Shown piece by piece: positions 51,557-61,240 of a DNA stretch of 64,000 bases. Made by a program: the position numbers and the translations under genes. The first letter of the stretch is position 1, and each line of letters opens with the position of its first letter. This DNA comes from CAKZQX01 sp034436755 (GTDB lineage: Bacteria > Chloroflexota > Chloroflexia > Chloroflexales > Chloroflexaceae), in NCBI GenBank assembly GCA_034436755.1, contig DAOTVB010000218.1, positions 1-64,000 of the forward strand, read 5' to 3'. The notes beneath the pieces were generated by a model that was not told where the DNA came from, did no database searches, and saw only the letters and a program-made list of their open reading frames with translations.

Positions 51557-52303
51557 GAGCTGCAGGCCCGGATGATCCAGCGCGCCGCCGAGGGAGGGTT
51601 GCGCTGGTGTGTCACCCAGTTTCCCACGCAGGCCAGCGCCCAGGACGCGGATATGTCGCTGACGGAGTATGCCGATTTTGTCTATAGCGCTGGTCTGCTG
51701 GATCAGGCCGACCCGGTGGCCGCCTGGGAGGGCGTCTGTGCCGAGCAGCAGCGCCTGATCGACATCTTGAGCAGGTGTGACACCATCCGCCTGGTCAGCG
51801 CCGATACCGACCTGACTTACCGGGTAGGTGGGCGTACGTGGGTGAATGCGGCCGGGGATAAGAATTTTCCCGATGGTGAGATTTTTACCGGCCCAATTGA
51901 GGACAGCGCGGAGGGCCATATTACCTACAGCTTTCCGGCAGTCTACAGTGGCCGCGAGGTTGAAGGGGTGCGCCTGGTTTTCAAGCAGGGGCGGGTTGTC
52001 GAGGCAACGGCGGCCAAGGGCCAGGATCTGTTGCTCTCGCTGCTCGATATGGACCCGGGGGCGCGCTATCTGGGAGAGGTGGCGTTTGGCTTAAACTATG
52101 GGATCAAGCGCTTTAGTCGCAATATTCTCTTTGATGAGAAGATCGGCGGAACGGTGCATCTGGCGGTTGGCGCAAGCTACCCGGAAACCGGCGGTCAGAA
52201 TCAGTCGGCGCTGCACTGGGACATGGTCTGCGATATGCGGACGGGCAGCGAGGTCTTTGCCGATGGCGAACTGGTCTACCGTGACGGGAAATTTATCGTT
52301 TAG
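51200..52303 (+). CDS. M29-family aminopeptidase (AmpS/AmpT type), intact
   Basis: 367 residues from the ATG at 51200, 8 bases after AGGAG; the ATG at 51194 is too close to it. Thermophilic M29 aminopeptidases are cytosolic two-metal enzymes of this length. Recognisable segments: VDPRVTRLAQVLVRYSLQLR at the start, DLTYRVGGRTWVNAAGDKNF, DGEIFTGPIEDSAEGHITY, LGEVAFGLNYGIKRF and IGGTVHLAVGASYPETGGQ with SALHWDMVCDMR, which hold the Glu, His and Asp metal ligands. It likely degrades peptides. The promoter segment is shared with the truncated copy; a palindrome, AGTGTACACT, lies at 51041. Confidence 0.93.
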   Translation: MVDPRVTRLAQVLVRYSLQLRSGDLFRINGNAVTAPLVQELYREALLAGAHPLTNITLSGLDEVFYRHGSDAQLGYIPDLKYQEIEQIDATISLLGDENTRSLSGIDPRRITLARNARRELQARMIQRAAEGGLRWCVTQFPTQASAQDADMSLTEYADFVYSAGLLDQADPVAAWEGVCAEQQRLIDILSRCDTIRLVSADTDLTYRVGGRTWVNAAGDKNFPDGEIFTGPIEDSAEGHITYSFPAVYSGREVEGVRLVFKQGRVVEATAAKGQDLLLSLLDMDPGARYLGEVAFGLNYGIKRFSRNILFDEKIGGTVHLAVGASYPETGGQNQSALHWDMVCDMRTGSEVFADGELVYRDGKFIV

Positions 52304-52325
52304 GTATAATGCGCCTTTGCGCGAG

Positions 52326-52463
52326 CATGTGGCAGCATGGTACTTTTTTATCTTTTTCACAAAAAATTTGCACGAAGTGTGAGTTTTTTGTGAAAAAGAT
52401 CGTCTCTTCCACCCTGCCGGAGGCGAAGTTTCCTTCCAGGGTTGTGACCGCGTAAGTCGTGCC
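52326..52463. repeat. Inverted-repeat element, copy 4
   Basis: It contains GGCAGCATGGTAC and the matching CCACCCTGCCGGAGGCG, the inner hairpin CTTTTTCACAAAAAATTTGC with GTGAGTTTTTTGTGAAAAAG, and a right end ACCGCGTAAGTCGTG. The left terminal repeat is lost. It begins about 20 bases after the aminopeptidase stop and could also end its transcript. Confidence 0.65.
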
Positions 52464-52939
52464 AGCAAAGCCTGAAAAACCGGGAACAAAAAACCGCCCG
52501 ATGCAAATGCAAAAGGCGTTCTTCTTTCTGTGTGATTTTGTCTGGTTTTCTCGCTTAGAATAAGGTTGTGGCAGGAAAATGAGAGTTAAGGCGCGTCCCA
52601 CTGGCCTTTCGGCTAGCGGCACGGGGATCAGGCGGAAGAAAGTGGGGAAGAACGGAGAATTATGTTTGAGGAAAGCGTTTGATCGCAAGCCGAACGTTTC
52701 CTTAGGGCCGCGCCTCTCTCTTCATTTGTACATTTACAGAATACTTCAAACCCCCTTCAACTTCAATAGTTCCTTCATCCCGTATGATAATGGGCCATTC
52801 GGCCTCATGGTACTGGGAGGGGGGATGACCTGTGCTACAATGTGTTTACGCGCTCATAATGCGTTAAAATGGCATAAAAGCACTATTCGGAAAAGTCTCT
52901 CAACTGTAAACCGTAAACGTTTCTATTCTATCTGGTACT
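52464..52939. other. Intergenic region upstream of rarA
   Basis: About 475 bases without a recognised gene. TGCTACAAT at 52833-52841 is an extended -10-like site that could start the rarA transcript with a leader of about 90 bases. No clear -35, RNA gene or protein-like frame was found. Confidence 0.4.
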
Positions 52940-54424
52940 ATGCCTAAACACTCACGTGATATGTTTGAAGCTCAACGCGAGGCCATGCTGCAATCCCAGG
53001 CACCCCTGGCAACGCGCATGCGCCCGCGCACCCTGGAAGAATTTGTCGGCCAGGAGCAGATTATCGGCGAGGGGCGGGTGCTACGCCGCACCATTGCCAA
53101 TGATCAACTCTTCTCGATGATTCTCTGGGGACCGCCCGGTAGCGGCAAGACTACCCTGGCCCGTATTGTTGCCGGCACCACCAATGCCCACTTCGAGCAG
53201 GTCAGCGCGGTGGCCGCCGGGGTGGCCGAACTGCGTCGGGTTATCAAAGAGGCTCAGGACCGGTTGGGCATGTTCCAGGAGCGGACGATCCTGTTTATCG
53301 ACGAGATCCACCGCTTCAACAAGAGCCAGCAGGACGCCGTGCTGCCCTATGTCGAGGATGGCACCATTATTCTGATCGGCGCAACCACTGAGAATCCTTC
53401 ATTTGAAGTTAACAGCGCACTGCTCTCGCGCAGTCGTGTCTTTATGCTTGAGGCGCTCACCGATGAGCAGATTGGGCAACTGGTTGATCGGGCCCTGGCC
53501 GATAGCGAACGCGGGTTGGGTAAGCTGAATGTGATGCTGGCAACTGATGCGCGCGGCTACCTGGTCAATATGGCCAATGGTGACGCTCGCACCGCCCTCA
53601 ACGCCCTGGAAACGGCAGTCCAGACCAAACCGCCCTCGCTGGGCGACAAGCGGTTAATCACCGTTGAGGATATCCGCGATGCGCTCCAGAGCCGCGCCAC
53701 CCGCTACGACAAGCATGGTGAACTGCACTTCGATGCGATCTCGGCGCTGCATAAGAGCGTGCGCGATAGTGATCCCGATGCGGCACTCTACTGGCTGGGG
53801 CGCATGCTGGACGGCGGCGAAGATCCACTCTACATCGCGCGGCGCATCGTACGGATGGCGGTTGAAGATATTGGCATGGCCGACCCGCAGGCGCTGCCGC
53901 AGACGATGGCCGCCCAGCAGGCTGTTCACTTTCTGGGGCAACCTGAGGGCGACCTGGCGCTGGCCCAGGCCGTGGTCTATCTCAGCCAGGCCCCCAAGAG
54001 CAACGCCGTCTACCGGAGCTATGGCGCGGCACTCAAAGACGTTCAACAGACGCGCAACGAGCCGGTACCGCTGCATCTGCGCAATGCTCCCACCGATCTG
54101 ATGAAGCGGGCCGGATATGGGCGCGGCTACGAGTATGCACACGACCTGCCCGAGGGCCGCTCGGACCAGGCCCACCTGCCACCCAATCTGGAGGGCCGGA
54201 TCTACTATGAGCCGACCCGGCAGGGGTTCGAGGCAGAAGTCGCTGAGCGCCTGGCCTGGCGCGCAGAACGGCGCGTTCCGGAACCGTCCGAACGCAAGAC
54301 CGTCGATAAACGCCGCAAAACCGGCGGGAAACGCGCTGCCGGCACACCTCCTCCAGATGAGGCCGAGGCAGTTGATCCACAGGCGCTGGCCGGAGAAGAG
54401 TCGCAGGAGATGGGGGAGGAGTGA
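52940..54424 (+). CDS. rarA: Replication-associated recombination protein A (AAA+ ATPase)
   Basis: 494 residues. RarA/MgsA/WRNIP1 proteins are tetrameric clamp-loader-like ATPases acting at stalled replication forks. Motifs: LATRMRPRTLEEFVGQEQII, Walker A ILWGPPGSGKTTLARIVAG, Walker B ILFIDEIHRFNKSQQD, sensor 1 ILIGATTENPSFEVNSALLS and the C-terminal MgsA domain (YWLGRMLDGGEDPLYIARR, YEYAHDLPEGRSDQAHLP). The final ~70 residues are a charged tail, RKTVDKRRKTGGKRAAGTPP, longer than usual. The ATG is preceded by only a weak site. Confidence 0.95.
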   Translation: MPKHSRDMFEAQREAMLQSQAPLATRMRPRTLEEFVGQEQIIGEGRVLRRTIANDQLFSMILWGPPGSGKTTLARIVAGTTNAHFEQVSAVAAGVAELRRVIKEAQDRLGMFQERTILFIDEIHRFNKSQQDAVLPYVEDGTIILIGATTENPSFEVNSALLSRSRVFMLEALTDEQIGQLVDRALADSERGLGKLNVMLATDARGYLVNMANGDARTALNALETAVQTKPPSLGDKRLITVEDIRDALQSRATRYDKHGELHFDAISALHKSVRDSDPDAALYWLGRMLDGGEDPLYIARRIVRMAVEDIGMADPQALPQTMAAQQAVHFLGQPEGDLALAQAVVYLSQAPKSNAVYRSYGAALKDVQQTRNEPVPLHLRNAPTDLMKRAGYGRGYEYAHDLPEGRSDQAHLPPNLEGRIYYEPTRQGFEAEVAERLAWRAERRVPEPSERKTVDKRRKTGGKRAAGTPPPDEAEAVDPQALAGEESQEMGEE

Positions 54425-54564
54425 TGGACAGCGGCTATCCGGCACAAGGTCATCATTTGCAGATGCAGTCTGATTTTGGGCCAAAAATCGTTTGCCGGAA
54501 TCGACACTAACAGGTATAGTTGGGGTCAGTGCAATCAACCGTAGCAATAGTGGGAGAAGCGCTC

Positions 54565-54816
54565 ATGACACTTGATGAAGCAATCGCCGATCTCAAGAAT
54601 CGCATCACCGCCGTCAGTCCTGATGCCGTTATTCGGGTTATGCATGGCTCGGACGAGGAAGCCAGCATCCGGGCCTACGCGCCCGCCGAACATGAAACGG
54701 CGATCAAGGAAGCCACCCGCGAGCCAACATTCCAACTGCTGACGAATGAAGGGCTCGATGTGCAGGTGATTTTTTACGATATTGCCACCTCCCTCCCGCC
54801 CGAAGAAGAAGGGTAA
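54565..54816 (+). CDS. Small protein of unknown function
   Basis: 83 residues from MTLDEAIADLKNRITAVS (GGGAG 9 bases upstream). It is acidic, with an alpha/beta pattern (PDAVIRVMHGSDEEASIR, then helix AEHETAIKEATREP, then strands QLLTNEGLDVQVIFYDI). No signal peptide or membrane segment. I do not recognise the family. The predicted small mixed fold, good ribosome-binding site and consistent codon use make it a real gene. It is likely its own unit, 140 bases after rarA. Confidence 0.65.
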   Translation: MTLDEAIADLKNRITAVSPDAVIRVMHGSDEEASIRAYAPAEHETAIKEATREPTFQLLTNEGLDVQVIFYDIATSLPPEEEG

Positions 54817-55059
54817 GGCGCGGGGGATACGCAGCAGGCGTTGAGGGGTTAGGGGGTACCAGTTCAGGCGAAACCCTGCCCCGTGGCTTGTTGTCCCCTG
54901 AAATCGGCGCAACCGGCTGCGTGCCAGATGCCGGCAACTGCTCTCCACCATATCCGCCCTGCTGAAAACATAACAAAACCCTGGCACACAATCCGGCAAG
55001 ATGTTCCGTATGATTACTGCACATCGGCACGAAAAGCACACCAGGGAACAGAGCACAGA

Positions 55060-55500
55060 TCAGGCGGATTTAGCGTTGTTCAGCAGCCACTCCAGCGCCA
55101 GCAGGTAGCCACGCCAGCCCAACCCGGCAATCTGACCCGTGGCGACCGGCGCAACCACCGAGGTATGCCGAAACTGCTCGCGCCGGTAGACATTCGAGAG
55201 ATGCACTTCAATAATTGGCGCACTCAGGCTTGCCAGCGCATCACGCAGCGACAGACCGTAGTGGGTTAATGCACCCGGATTAATAATGATCCCATCGGCA
55301 TCCCAGCCTTCTGCCTGTAAAAAATCGATCAGGGCTCCCTCGTGATTTGACTGGAAGGCCAGCAGCGTTACTCCTGCCGCCACTGCCCGCTCGTGCAACA
55401 TATCATCGATCTGGGGCAGGGTGGTAGCACCATAAATCTCCGGTTCGCGTTGCCCTAACATATTCAGGTTGGGTCCGTGGAGCAGCAGAATTTTCTTCAT
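55060..55500 (-). CDS. aroQ: Type II 3-dehydroquinate dehydratase
   Basis: 146 residues from MKKILLLHGPNLNMLGQREP; six upstream in-frame codons are excluded by homology. It converts 3-dehydroquinate to 3-dehydroshikimate in aromatic amino-acid synthesis and works as a dodecamer. Active-site pieces: GPNLNMLGxREPEIYG (Asn, Arg and Tyr), FQSNHEGALIDFL (Glu), INPGALTHYGLSLRDAL (Asn, His) and EVHLSNVYRREQFRHTSVVAP (His, Arg). All are present. The upstream DUF4058 fragment ends 1 base before this ATG, and no own ribosome-binding site is evident, so it may be translated by coupling. Confidence 0.95.
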   Translation of the reverse strand: MKKILLLHGPNLNMLGQREPEIYGATTLPQIDDMLHERAVAAGVTLLAFQSNHEGALIDFLQAEGWDADGIIINPGALTHYGLSLRDALASLSAPIIEVHLSNVYRREQFRHTSVVAPVATGQIAGLGWRGYLLALEWLLNNAKSA

Positions 55501-55501
55501 G

Positions 55502-55669
55502 TCAACTCGTTTCACCACTTACCAGCGCCTGCACCCACGCCGCATCATCATAGCGTGGCCTGAGGCGCGGGGGCAACTGGCGGCTCAACGCCGTTGCCAG
55601 CCGGTGATGCACATCAGGCCACAGATACCCTTCCAGGTACAGGTCCATTCCTGGGAATGGTGATGGCAC
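55502..55669 (-). pseudogene. DUF4058 protein, N-terminal fragment (55 residues)
   Basis: A GTG at 55669 with GGAGG 7 bases upstream opens a frame with PSPFPGMDLYLEGYLWPD and VHHRLATALSRQLPPRLRP. This is the conserved start of DUF4058 proteins, which are normally ~250 residues and common in Chloroflexota and cyanobacteria. After PRYDDAAWVQALVSGETS the frame ends, directly before aroQ. The rest was evidently deleted. Because its translation signals remain, it may still serve as a coupling leader for aroQ. Confidence 0.65.
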
Positions 55670-55682
55670 AGATCTCCCTCCC

Positions 55683-58600
55683 TCACCGCGCAATGAGTGG
55701 CAGGTAGATGAACTTGTCCTGTGACGGATCTGGATCAGGCCGATCACCACGTACGCTGTAGAGCAACACATTCTCTACCAAACTCTGCATCGTCGGATCG
55801 CTCCGCGAAGTGGCTGTCACCGCCACGCGACCAATAGTCCCCGGCGGAATATCGGACGGTACTTCGACCTGCACCTCCACCGGGTACGAGCGGCCTGCGG
55901 CTAACGTCTGTTGTAGCGGTGTCACCGTCACCTCCCACCCCTGGTCACTGGTCACGTTTAGCGTAAACGTATCCACACCGTTGCCGGTATTTAACAGGGT
56001 ATGCCGGAAGGTGACAACATTGCTTCGCGGTGAGACCGGGCTAAACTGCCCCGGCGAGAGCGAAACCCCGGCAACCTGAAGCACCTCCGTCCGTTCTTCG
56101 GCACTCCCGGATATGGTCGGATCGGCTACCGAGCGGGCGATGACTGTAGCAATGTTCGGCGGCAGGTCGAGCGTATTTGAAACGGCCACGGTTGGCACGC
56201 GCACAAAGACGGTGATTGTGCTGCTACCGCCCGCCGGCAGATCAATACTGGACGGTGCAACCGAGGTTTCCCAACCAAAGTTATTGATGGTTGAGAAGAC
56301 AAAGCTGTCGGTGCTTGCGCCAATGTTGGTGATCGTATGGGTGTATGTCCTGGTCTTGCCGGGTAGCGCAGTTCCATAGTTAATCGGTGGCTCCAGTAAC
56401 ACACCATACTCCGACCCGGCGATGGTTGTATCCGTTGCGGTTGCCAGCAGCGGATCAACCCCACCCAGTTCCCGCACTTCGACTGTGGTCACATTTTGCT
56501 CATCGCGCGGGGTTCCCGCCGGCATCGTTACACTTACCGAGATCGGGATCGTCTCACCCGGTGCCAACTCCCCAGTTTCGGTTGGGGAGACCACCGAAGT
56601 CCAGCCGGTGCGATCGCCACTGGTGGTAAGTGTGTAGGCCAGATCTTTACTGCCGCTGTTGCGCAACTCGTGGAAGAATGTTGCGGTGACTGGCTGGTCT
56701 TCTTCGGGCTGAGCATAGAGGGTCTGCTCATCCGGGATCAACTCGGCTCCGGGGGCTTCGTTGATGGTGGTCTCATCAACCACACTGGCCTGCGGATTCG
56801 GGTCCAGCGCCGATATGGCCGTTGCCGTCACCACGCCAACCGTACCAAACCGAACCCCGGTTGGGGCCGTCACCGTCACCGTCACATCAACAACCTCATC
56901 ACGGGGCAGATCGGTGACAAGTGTGGGCGTAATCGACGCTTCCCATCCGGGATCGGTCGTCAGGGTAATGGTAAAGGTATCGGGACCATTGCCGGTATTT
57001 GTCAGAGTATGCTCAAATACCGCCGGCTGCCCCGGATCTGCGTTGTCGGTCAGGTTGGGGGTAAACTCCAGCCCCGGCACCGCATTGACATTGACCGTAT
57101 CGGTAATGGTAGCATCACCCTCGGCACTGCTGACCGTTACCTCGAAACTATTTGGCCCGGCGTCAGCCTCGGCTGCTACCGTGACGGTGATACCAAATTC
57201 ACAGATCGATCCCGCCGGTAGCGCATTCAGGCAATTATTCGGATCGTTCTCCACAGCGCTCCAATCGGACGGCAGCGTCGGCCATGATACGGTAAAGTCA
57301 CCAGCCTTGTTACCAATGTTCTCCAGAGTATGCGTAAAGATAACCGTTGCACCCGGATCAGCATTCTGCGCATAGCCGTCCGAGAGTTCTGGGATAGCTG
57401 CCCCCTGGACGTTCACTGTGTCTTGTTGCGTAATCGGTGCCGGTGCCGGTGTACTGTCCGTTTCCGCAGTCAGATCAATCGTCTGGGTACCTTCCACCAC
57501 GCCATTATTCACCCGCGCCGTCACCACCACCTGCGTACTACCGTCCCGCGCCAGTTGAACCGGACTGGCGGGTTCAACCGAGACAATCGTCAAACCGGAT
57601 GATGCCACTGGCGTGATGGTAAAACTGTCGTTGCCATTCGCCTGGTTTGTCAGCGTATGGGTAAAGCTGACGGTCTGCCCAGGGAATGCATTCAGGGAGG
57701 GTTGCGTGGCCGCAGTGAACGCAAAGTCGGGTTGGAGCAAGACCGTAACCGTATCAAAGGCCGACACCGCCAGGTCACTCGCTCCTTCCGGCGTCACTGT
57801 GAGTTGCGCCGTTTCCTGCGTCCCTGCATCGGGGGCATCCACTCCCGCCGGAACCGTGACGGCCAGTTCGACCGTCCGCGAATCTCCCGGATTCAGCGAG
57901 AAACTGCCGGTTGGTGTGAATACTGTTGTCCATCCGGCAGGCAGGCCCGTGACGGACAGGGAAAGGGTGCGCGGAACATCGCCCGTATTCTGAACGGTGT
58001 GCTGGAATACCACGGTCTCGCCCGGCAGCGCCGATTCGGATAGCGTTCCGGGGAGAATGGTTGCTGCACGCGCAACGGTCGTTATGTTGGTTGCCTGGTC
58101 GCTGGTGGTACCGTCCGATGAGGTTGCAGTGACGGTCGTGGTCGCACTCACGGCCTCCTGATCGGTGATATCAAATGTTACCCGCACCGTCCGCGTACAG
58201 GACTGGCTTGCATTCAGGGTACACGTAGCCCCATCGGGGAAGCTAGTCGCAAAACTACTATCCGGCGTGGAGGCACTCAACGTAATAGTATCCTGACCAT
58301 TGCCGGTATTAATGATAGTATGCTCATAGTCAATCACATTTTGTGGCGCAACCGGCTTGACTGTACCAGTTTGCGTTGCGGGTGTAATTTCCACACCGTA
58401 GATCTGTGGAACCCGCGTGTAGTTTATCCGCGACTGCGATTTATCACCGACCGAGGCCCGCACGGTCGTCTGATCGGTTCCGGGCGCGGCCCCCGGCGGC
58501 ACCGTTATGGTGACAGTGATAGGCGTGGAGTCGCCCCCCTGCAGGGAGACACTGCTTTGATTCAACTGCACATTCCAGCCTTTGTCGGAAGTTGCAGCGA

Positions 58601-60995
58601 TGGTAAAAGTGCCGGCAAGATCTCCGGTGTTCTTTAACTCGTGCGTATACTTAATTGTCTCTCCCGGATTGACCTCGCGTGGTGAACTGGCTGAAGATGC
58701 AGGCGTCCCAGCGCTCAAATTGACATTAGGCGGTGTGGGGGAGCGGCACTCCTGAACCATGTTGGAAAAGGGTGAAGTATTGTTATTCTTGTCGGTCACG
58801 GTTGCGGTGACAAAGCGCTCACATCCCAGGGCATCAATACTAAATGTGCCCCCACTATTAGTTGTCCCCGATATTACATAGGATGGACCTTCACCCTCCT
58901 CCAGTAGCGGACTGCTAAAGATCTCGATGGTACAACCAGCACACGGAGGCGAGGTACTACCCGTCACCGTCACACCGCTGACACTGATGACTGGTGGAGC
59001 AATATTGTTATTCCCACAGGCAAGACCAAACTCATTACAGAGCCTGATGCCGACACCATTATTATTCGTTGTGGTACTCTGGGTAATCTTAATGCCGCTT
59101 GCATCTTTTACATAAACGCCCCCACCCTCACCCGAACCATCGCCACCATTGTTGCGGATCTGATTACCTGCAACAATGTTACTATCTGATGCATCACCTT
59201 CGATGGAGACCCCATGATACCAGAGAGAGATAGTACTGTCCTTGCCATTGTTGGCAATAAGATTGCCTTTACTGCGATCCGGGTTGCCAGAACCATCAAG
59301 CGCGCCGATAATATTGTTCGTTGGACCACCATTCGGCCCGGTTATAACCTGAACGCCGTGTTTGCGATTACCCAGATCGCCGGTCCCATTCGCCGCAACG
59401 CCAATCTGGTTGGCCTGGATTTTATTGCCGGTCGTACCGGCGTTATATAGTTTGACCCCAATGCCGATGGCCGAGATAACGTTGCTTTCAATCGTATTTG
59501 ATGTTGAACTACGCACTTCAACGCCGACACTGTTCGCATCCGGCAATGTTTGCAATGCGCCACTACCTGCGGCATTCACGCCGATATAGTTGCCGATGAT
59601 TGTATTACCGGAAGTATCAGCCGAGTTGATCAGCACGCCGAGTTGACTTCCACTGCTGATACCAATGATATTGCGATCATCACTGGTTGTGCCCCCAATC
59701 CGATTATTACTCCCTGCATCAATGCGCACACCCGCATTGACATTGGCAAATCCCGCCGGTGTCCGTGCCCCATCTTTATCGGTGCTGATATAGTTCCCCT
59801 TGACCACATGAGTACCATTGTCCGAGGAAACATAGACGCCATTCTCACCATTTGCCGCGATCACATTGTCCGGCCCAACGGTAATAACGGCACTCGTCGC
59901 AACACGTTTACTATGGACACCGTGGGTACCATTGCCGAGTGGTTGACCATCGGGACGGAGACCGATCCAGTTGGCCGTAATGGTGTTATTGCCTATGGTA
60001 ACCGAGTCAAACAGTACACCCTCGTTATCATTGCCAGAGATATAGTTTCCCGGCCCAATGGTTGTATCAAATGCCCCACCTGCACCAACAAAGCTAATAC
60101 CGACACTGTTCGGTATGTTCGTTCCACTCGTATTCATGCCGATATAGTTTGCCGTAATAATGTTACCCTGTGGGGCTATCGCTGTGGATGATGATACAAG
60201 CTGAATTCCGGCTGCCACGAGATTAATATTACTGCTGATATTGCCACCGATAACATTTTCACGGATAGTGTTATTTTCTGCCAGGTTGTTGATGTATATC
60301 CCACCATTAAAGCTACTGGTATCAGCCCCGCTAATTGCCGCAGTACCCTGGGCATTGGTACCAACCTTATTACGAGCAATCTGATTGTTCGTAACCTTCT
60401 TCACTCCATTTACATCGGTTGACAGCAGGGCAATATTGGCAGTGCGATTACCGGAGACAACATTTGCTTCAATCGTATTATTGTTGGCACCACCACCAAG
60501 AAGAACGCCAAACGTTCCGTTCCCCGCAGCACTTACTCCATCTTTCGCAACACCGAGATAGCAGTTAATAACACGATTGTTTGCGCCGCTAATATAGATC
60601 CCGGCACCATCGACCTCGAGCCCCGATTGGCTCGTGCGGAACCCAATAACGACCAATCCCTTTATCGTATTGCCATCAGAGGTAACGGTTAAGCCGTGGC
60701 TAGATCCGGCGGCGGATCCATCGATAACAACGTTATATCCGCTACCACCATCAATGGTTATTCCACCTTTAAGTGCGGGAAGCGGGGAGGTTGGTGTGAT
60801 TGTACCGGAAACACTAAAATTAATCGTATCGCCGGAGTTGGCCTTGCTCAATGCGTCGCGCAGTGAACCGGTGCCACTATCACTGAGCGTTGTAACAGTC
60901 AGGGTTGCCGCCCGGGCCGGTGTTGCCTGCGGCAGCAGCGCGGCCAGCAGCACAAACAGGACGAGCAGGTGGAATTTGCGGGTGGAAAGTGCCAC
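55683..60995 (-). CDS. Giant secreted protein: beta-helix plus nine Ig-like repeats
   Basis: 1770 residues from the GTG at 60995 (GAGGAG upstream). A signal peptide (FHLLVLFVLLAALLPQATPA) is followed by a domain start LSDSGTGSLRDALSKANSGD and a right-handed parallel beta-helix to about residue 690, with many N-N-x-I-x-x-N coils (NNTIEANVVSGNRTANIAL). Residues ~755-1755 are nine Ig-like/NEW3-type repeats, each with an FxHTLTNTGNxxDTFT core (for example AVFEHTLTNTGNGPDTFTIT). The C terminus is FIYLPLIAR. It is likely a cell-surface adhesin or fibre. Its paralogue is encoded directly upstream. DUF4058 and aroQ follow on the same strand after 13 bases. Confidence 0.85.
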   Translation of the reverse strand: MALSTRKFHLLVLFVLLAALLPQATPARAATLTVTTLSDSGTGSLRDALSKANSGDTINFSVSGTITPTSPLPALKGGITIDGGSGYNVVIDGSAAGSSHGLTVTSDGNTIKGLVVIGFRTSQSGLEVDGAGIYISGANNRVINCYLGVAKDGVSAAGNGTFGVLLGGGANNNTIEANVVSGNRTANIALLSTDVNGVKKVTNNQIARNKVGTNAQGTAAISGADTSSFNGGIYINNLAENNTIRENVIGGNISSNINLVAAGIQLVSSSTAIAPQGNIITANYIGMNTSGTNIPNSVGISFVGAGGAFDTTIGPGNYISGNDNEGVLFDSVTIGNNTITANWIGLRPDGQPLGNGTHGVHSKRVATSAVITVGPDNVIAANGENGVYVSSDNGTHVVKGNYISTDKDGARTPAGFANVNAGVRIDAGSNNRIGGTTSDDRNIIGISSGSQLGVLINSADTSGNTIIGNYIGVNAAGSGALQTLPDANSVGVEVRSSTSNTIESNVISAIGIGVKLYNAGTTGNKIQANQIGVAANGTGDLGNRKHGVQVITGPNGGPTNNIIGALDGSGNPDRSKGNLIANNGKDSTISLWYHGVSIEGDASDSNIVAGNQIRNNGGDGSGEGGGVYVKDASGIKITQSTTTNNNGVGIRLCNEFGLACGNNNIAPPVISVSGVTVTGSTSPPCAGCTIEIFSSPLLEEGEGPSYVISGTTNSGGTFSIDALGCERFVTATVTDKNNNTSPFSNMVQECRSPTPPNVNLSAGTPASSASSPREVNPGETIKYTHELKNTGDLAGTFTIAATSDKGWNVQLNQSSVSLQGGDSTPITVTITVPPGAAPGTDQTTVRASVGDKSQSRINYTRVPQIYGVEITPATQTGTVKPVAPQNVIDYEHTIINTGNGQDTITLSASTPDSSFATSFPDGATCTLNASQSCTRTVRVTFDITDQEAVSATTTVTATSSDGTTSDQATNITTVARAATILPGTLSESALPGETVVFQHTVQNTGDVPRTLSLSVTGLPAGWTTVFTPTGSFSLNPGDSRTVELAVTVPAGVDAPDAGTQETAQLTVTPEGASDLAVSAFDTVTVLLQPDFAFTAATQPSLNAFPGQTVSFTHTLTNQANGNDSFTITPVASSGLTIVSVEPASPVQLARDGSTQVVVTARVNNGVVEGTQTIDLTAETDSTPAPAPITQQDTVNVQGAAIPELSDGYAQNADPGATVIFTHTLENIGNKAGDFTVSWPTLPSDWSAVENDPNNCLNALPAGSICEFGITVTVAAEADAGPNSFEVTVSSAEGDATITDTVNVNAVPGLEFTPNLTDNADPGQPAVFEHTLTNTGNGPDTFTITLTTDPGWEASITPTLVTDLPRDEVVDVTVTVTAPTGVRFGTVGVVTATAISALDPNPQASVVDETTINEAPGAELIPDEQTLYAQPEEDQPVTATFFHELRNSGSKDLAYTLTTSGDRTGWTSVVSPTETGELAPGETIPISVSVTMPAGTPRDEQNVTTVEVRELGGVDPLLATATDTTIAGSEYGVLLEPPINYGTALPGKTRTYTHTITNIGASTDSFVFSTINNFGWETSVAPSSIDLPAGGSSTITVFVRVPTVAVSNTLDLPPNIATVIARSVADPTISGSAEERTEVLQVAGVSLSPGQFSPVSPRSNVVTFRHTLLNTGNGVDTFTLNVTSDQGWEVTVTPLQQTLAAGRSYPVEVQVEVPSDIPPGTIGRVAVTATSRSDPTMQSLVENVLLYSVRGDRPDPDPSQDKFIYLPLIAR

Positions 60996-61132
60996 GGTAG
61001 TTCTCCTCTGTGTGAAGCCAGGCTGTGTGGATTGCTCTCAGGCTGGATGACCGGGGGAAGTGCGTCGCAGCGGGCCGCACTGTTTACGATCTGCCGGCTT
61101 CATCCAATCAGGTCTGGTCTGGCTCTGGCTAA

Positions 61133-61180
61133 CCTCCTGCAGGGGTCTACCCATAGTAGCTACGGCAGACAACCTTGCAG
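61133..61180 (-). promoter_or_regulatory. Hairpin between the two giant genes
   Basis: CCTCCTGCA and TGCAGGAGG form a perfect 9-bp stem, extended inside by GTCT/AGAC pairs around a GTAGCTAC-containing loop. It lies between the stop of the upstream giant gene and the start of the next one. It could be a terminator or a processing site that lowers read-through; no T-run follows. Confidence 0.4.
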
Positions 61181-61240
61181 GAGGCTCCGGTTCGTAGGCT
61201 CAAATACAAACGCGTATTTCGTAGGAGTCGCTGCTCCGGG

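Noticed and set aside
61133..61180. Cyclic di-GMP riboswitch upstream of the giant gene
   Set aside because: The hairpin lacks the conserved GCAAA and receptor features of that riboswitch class.
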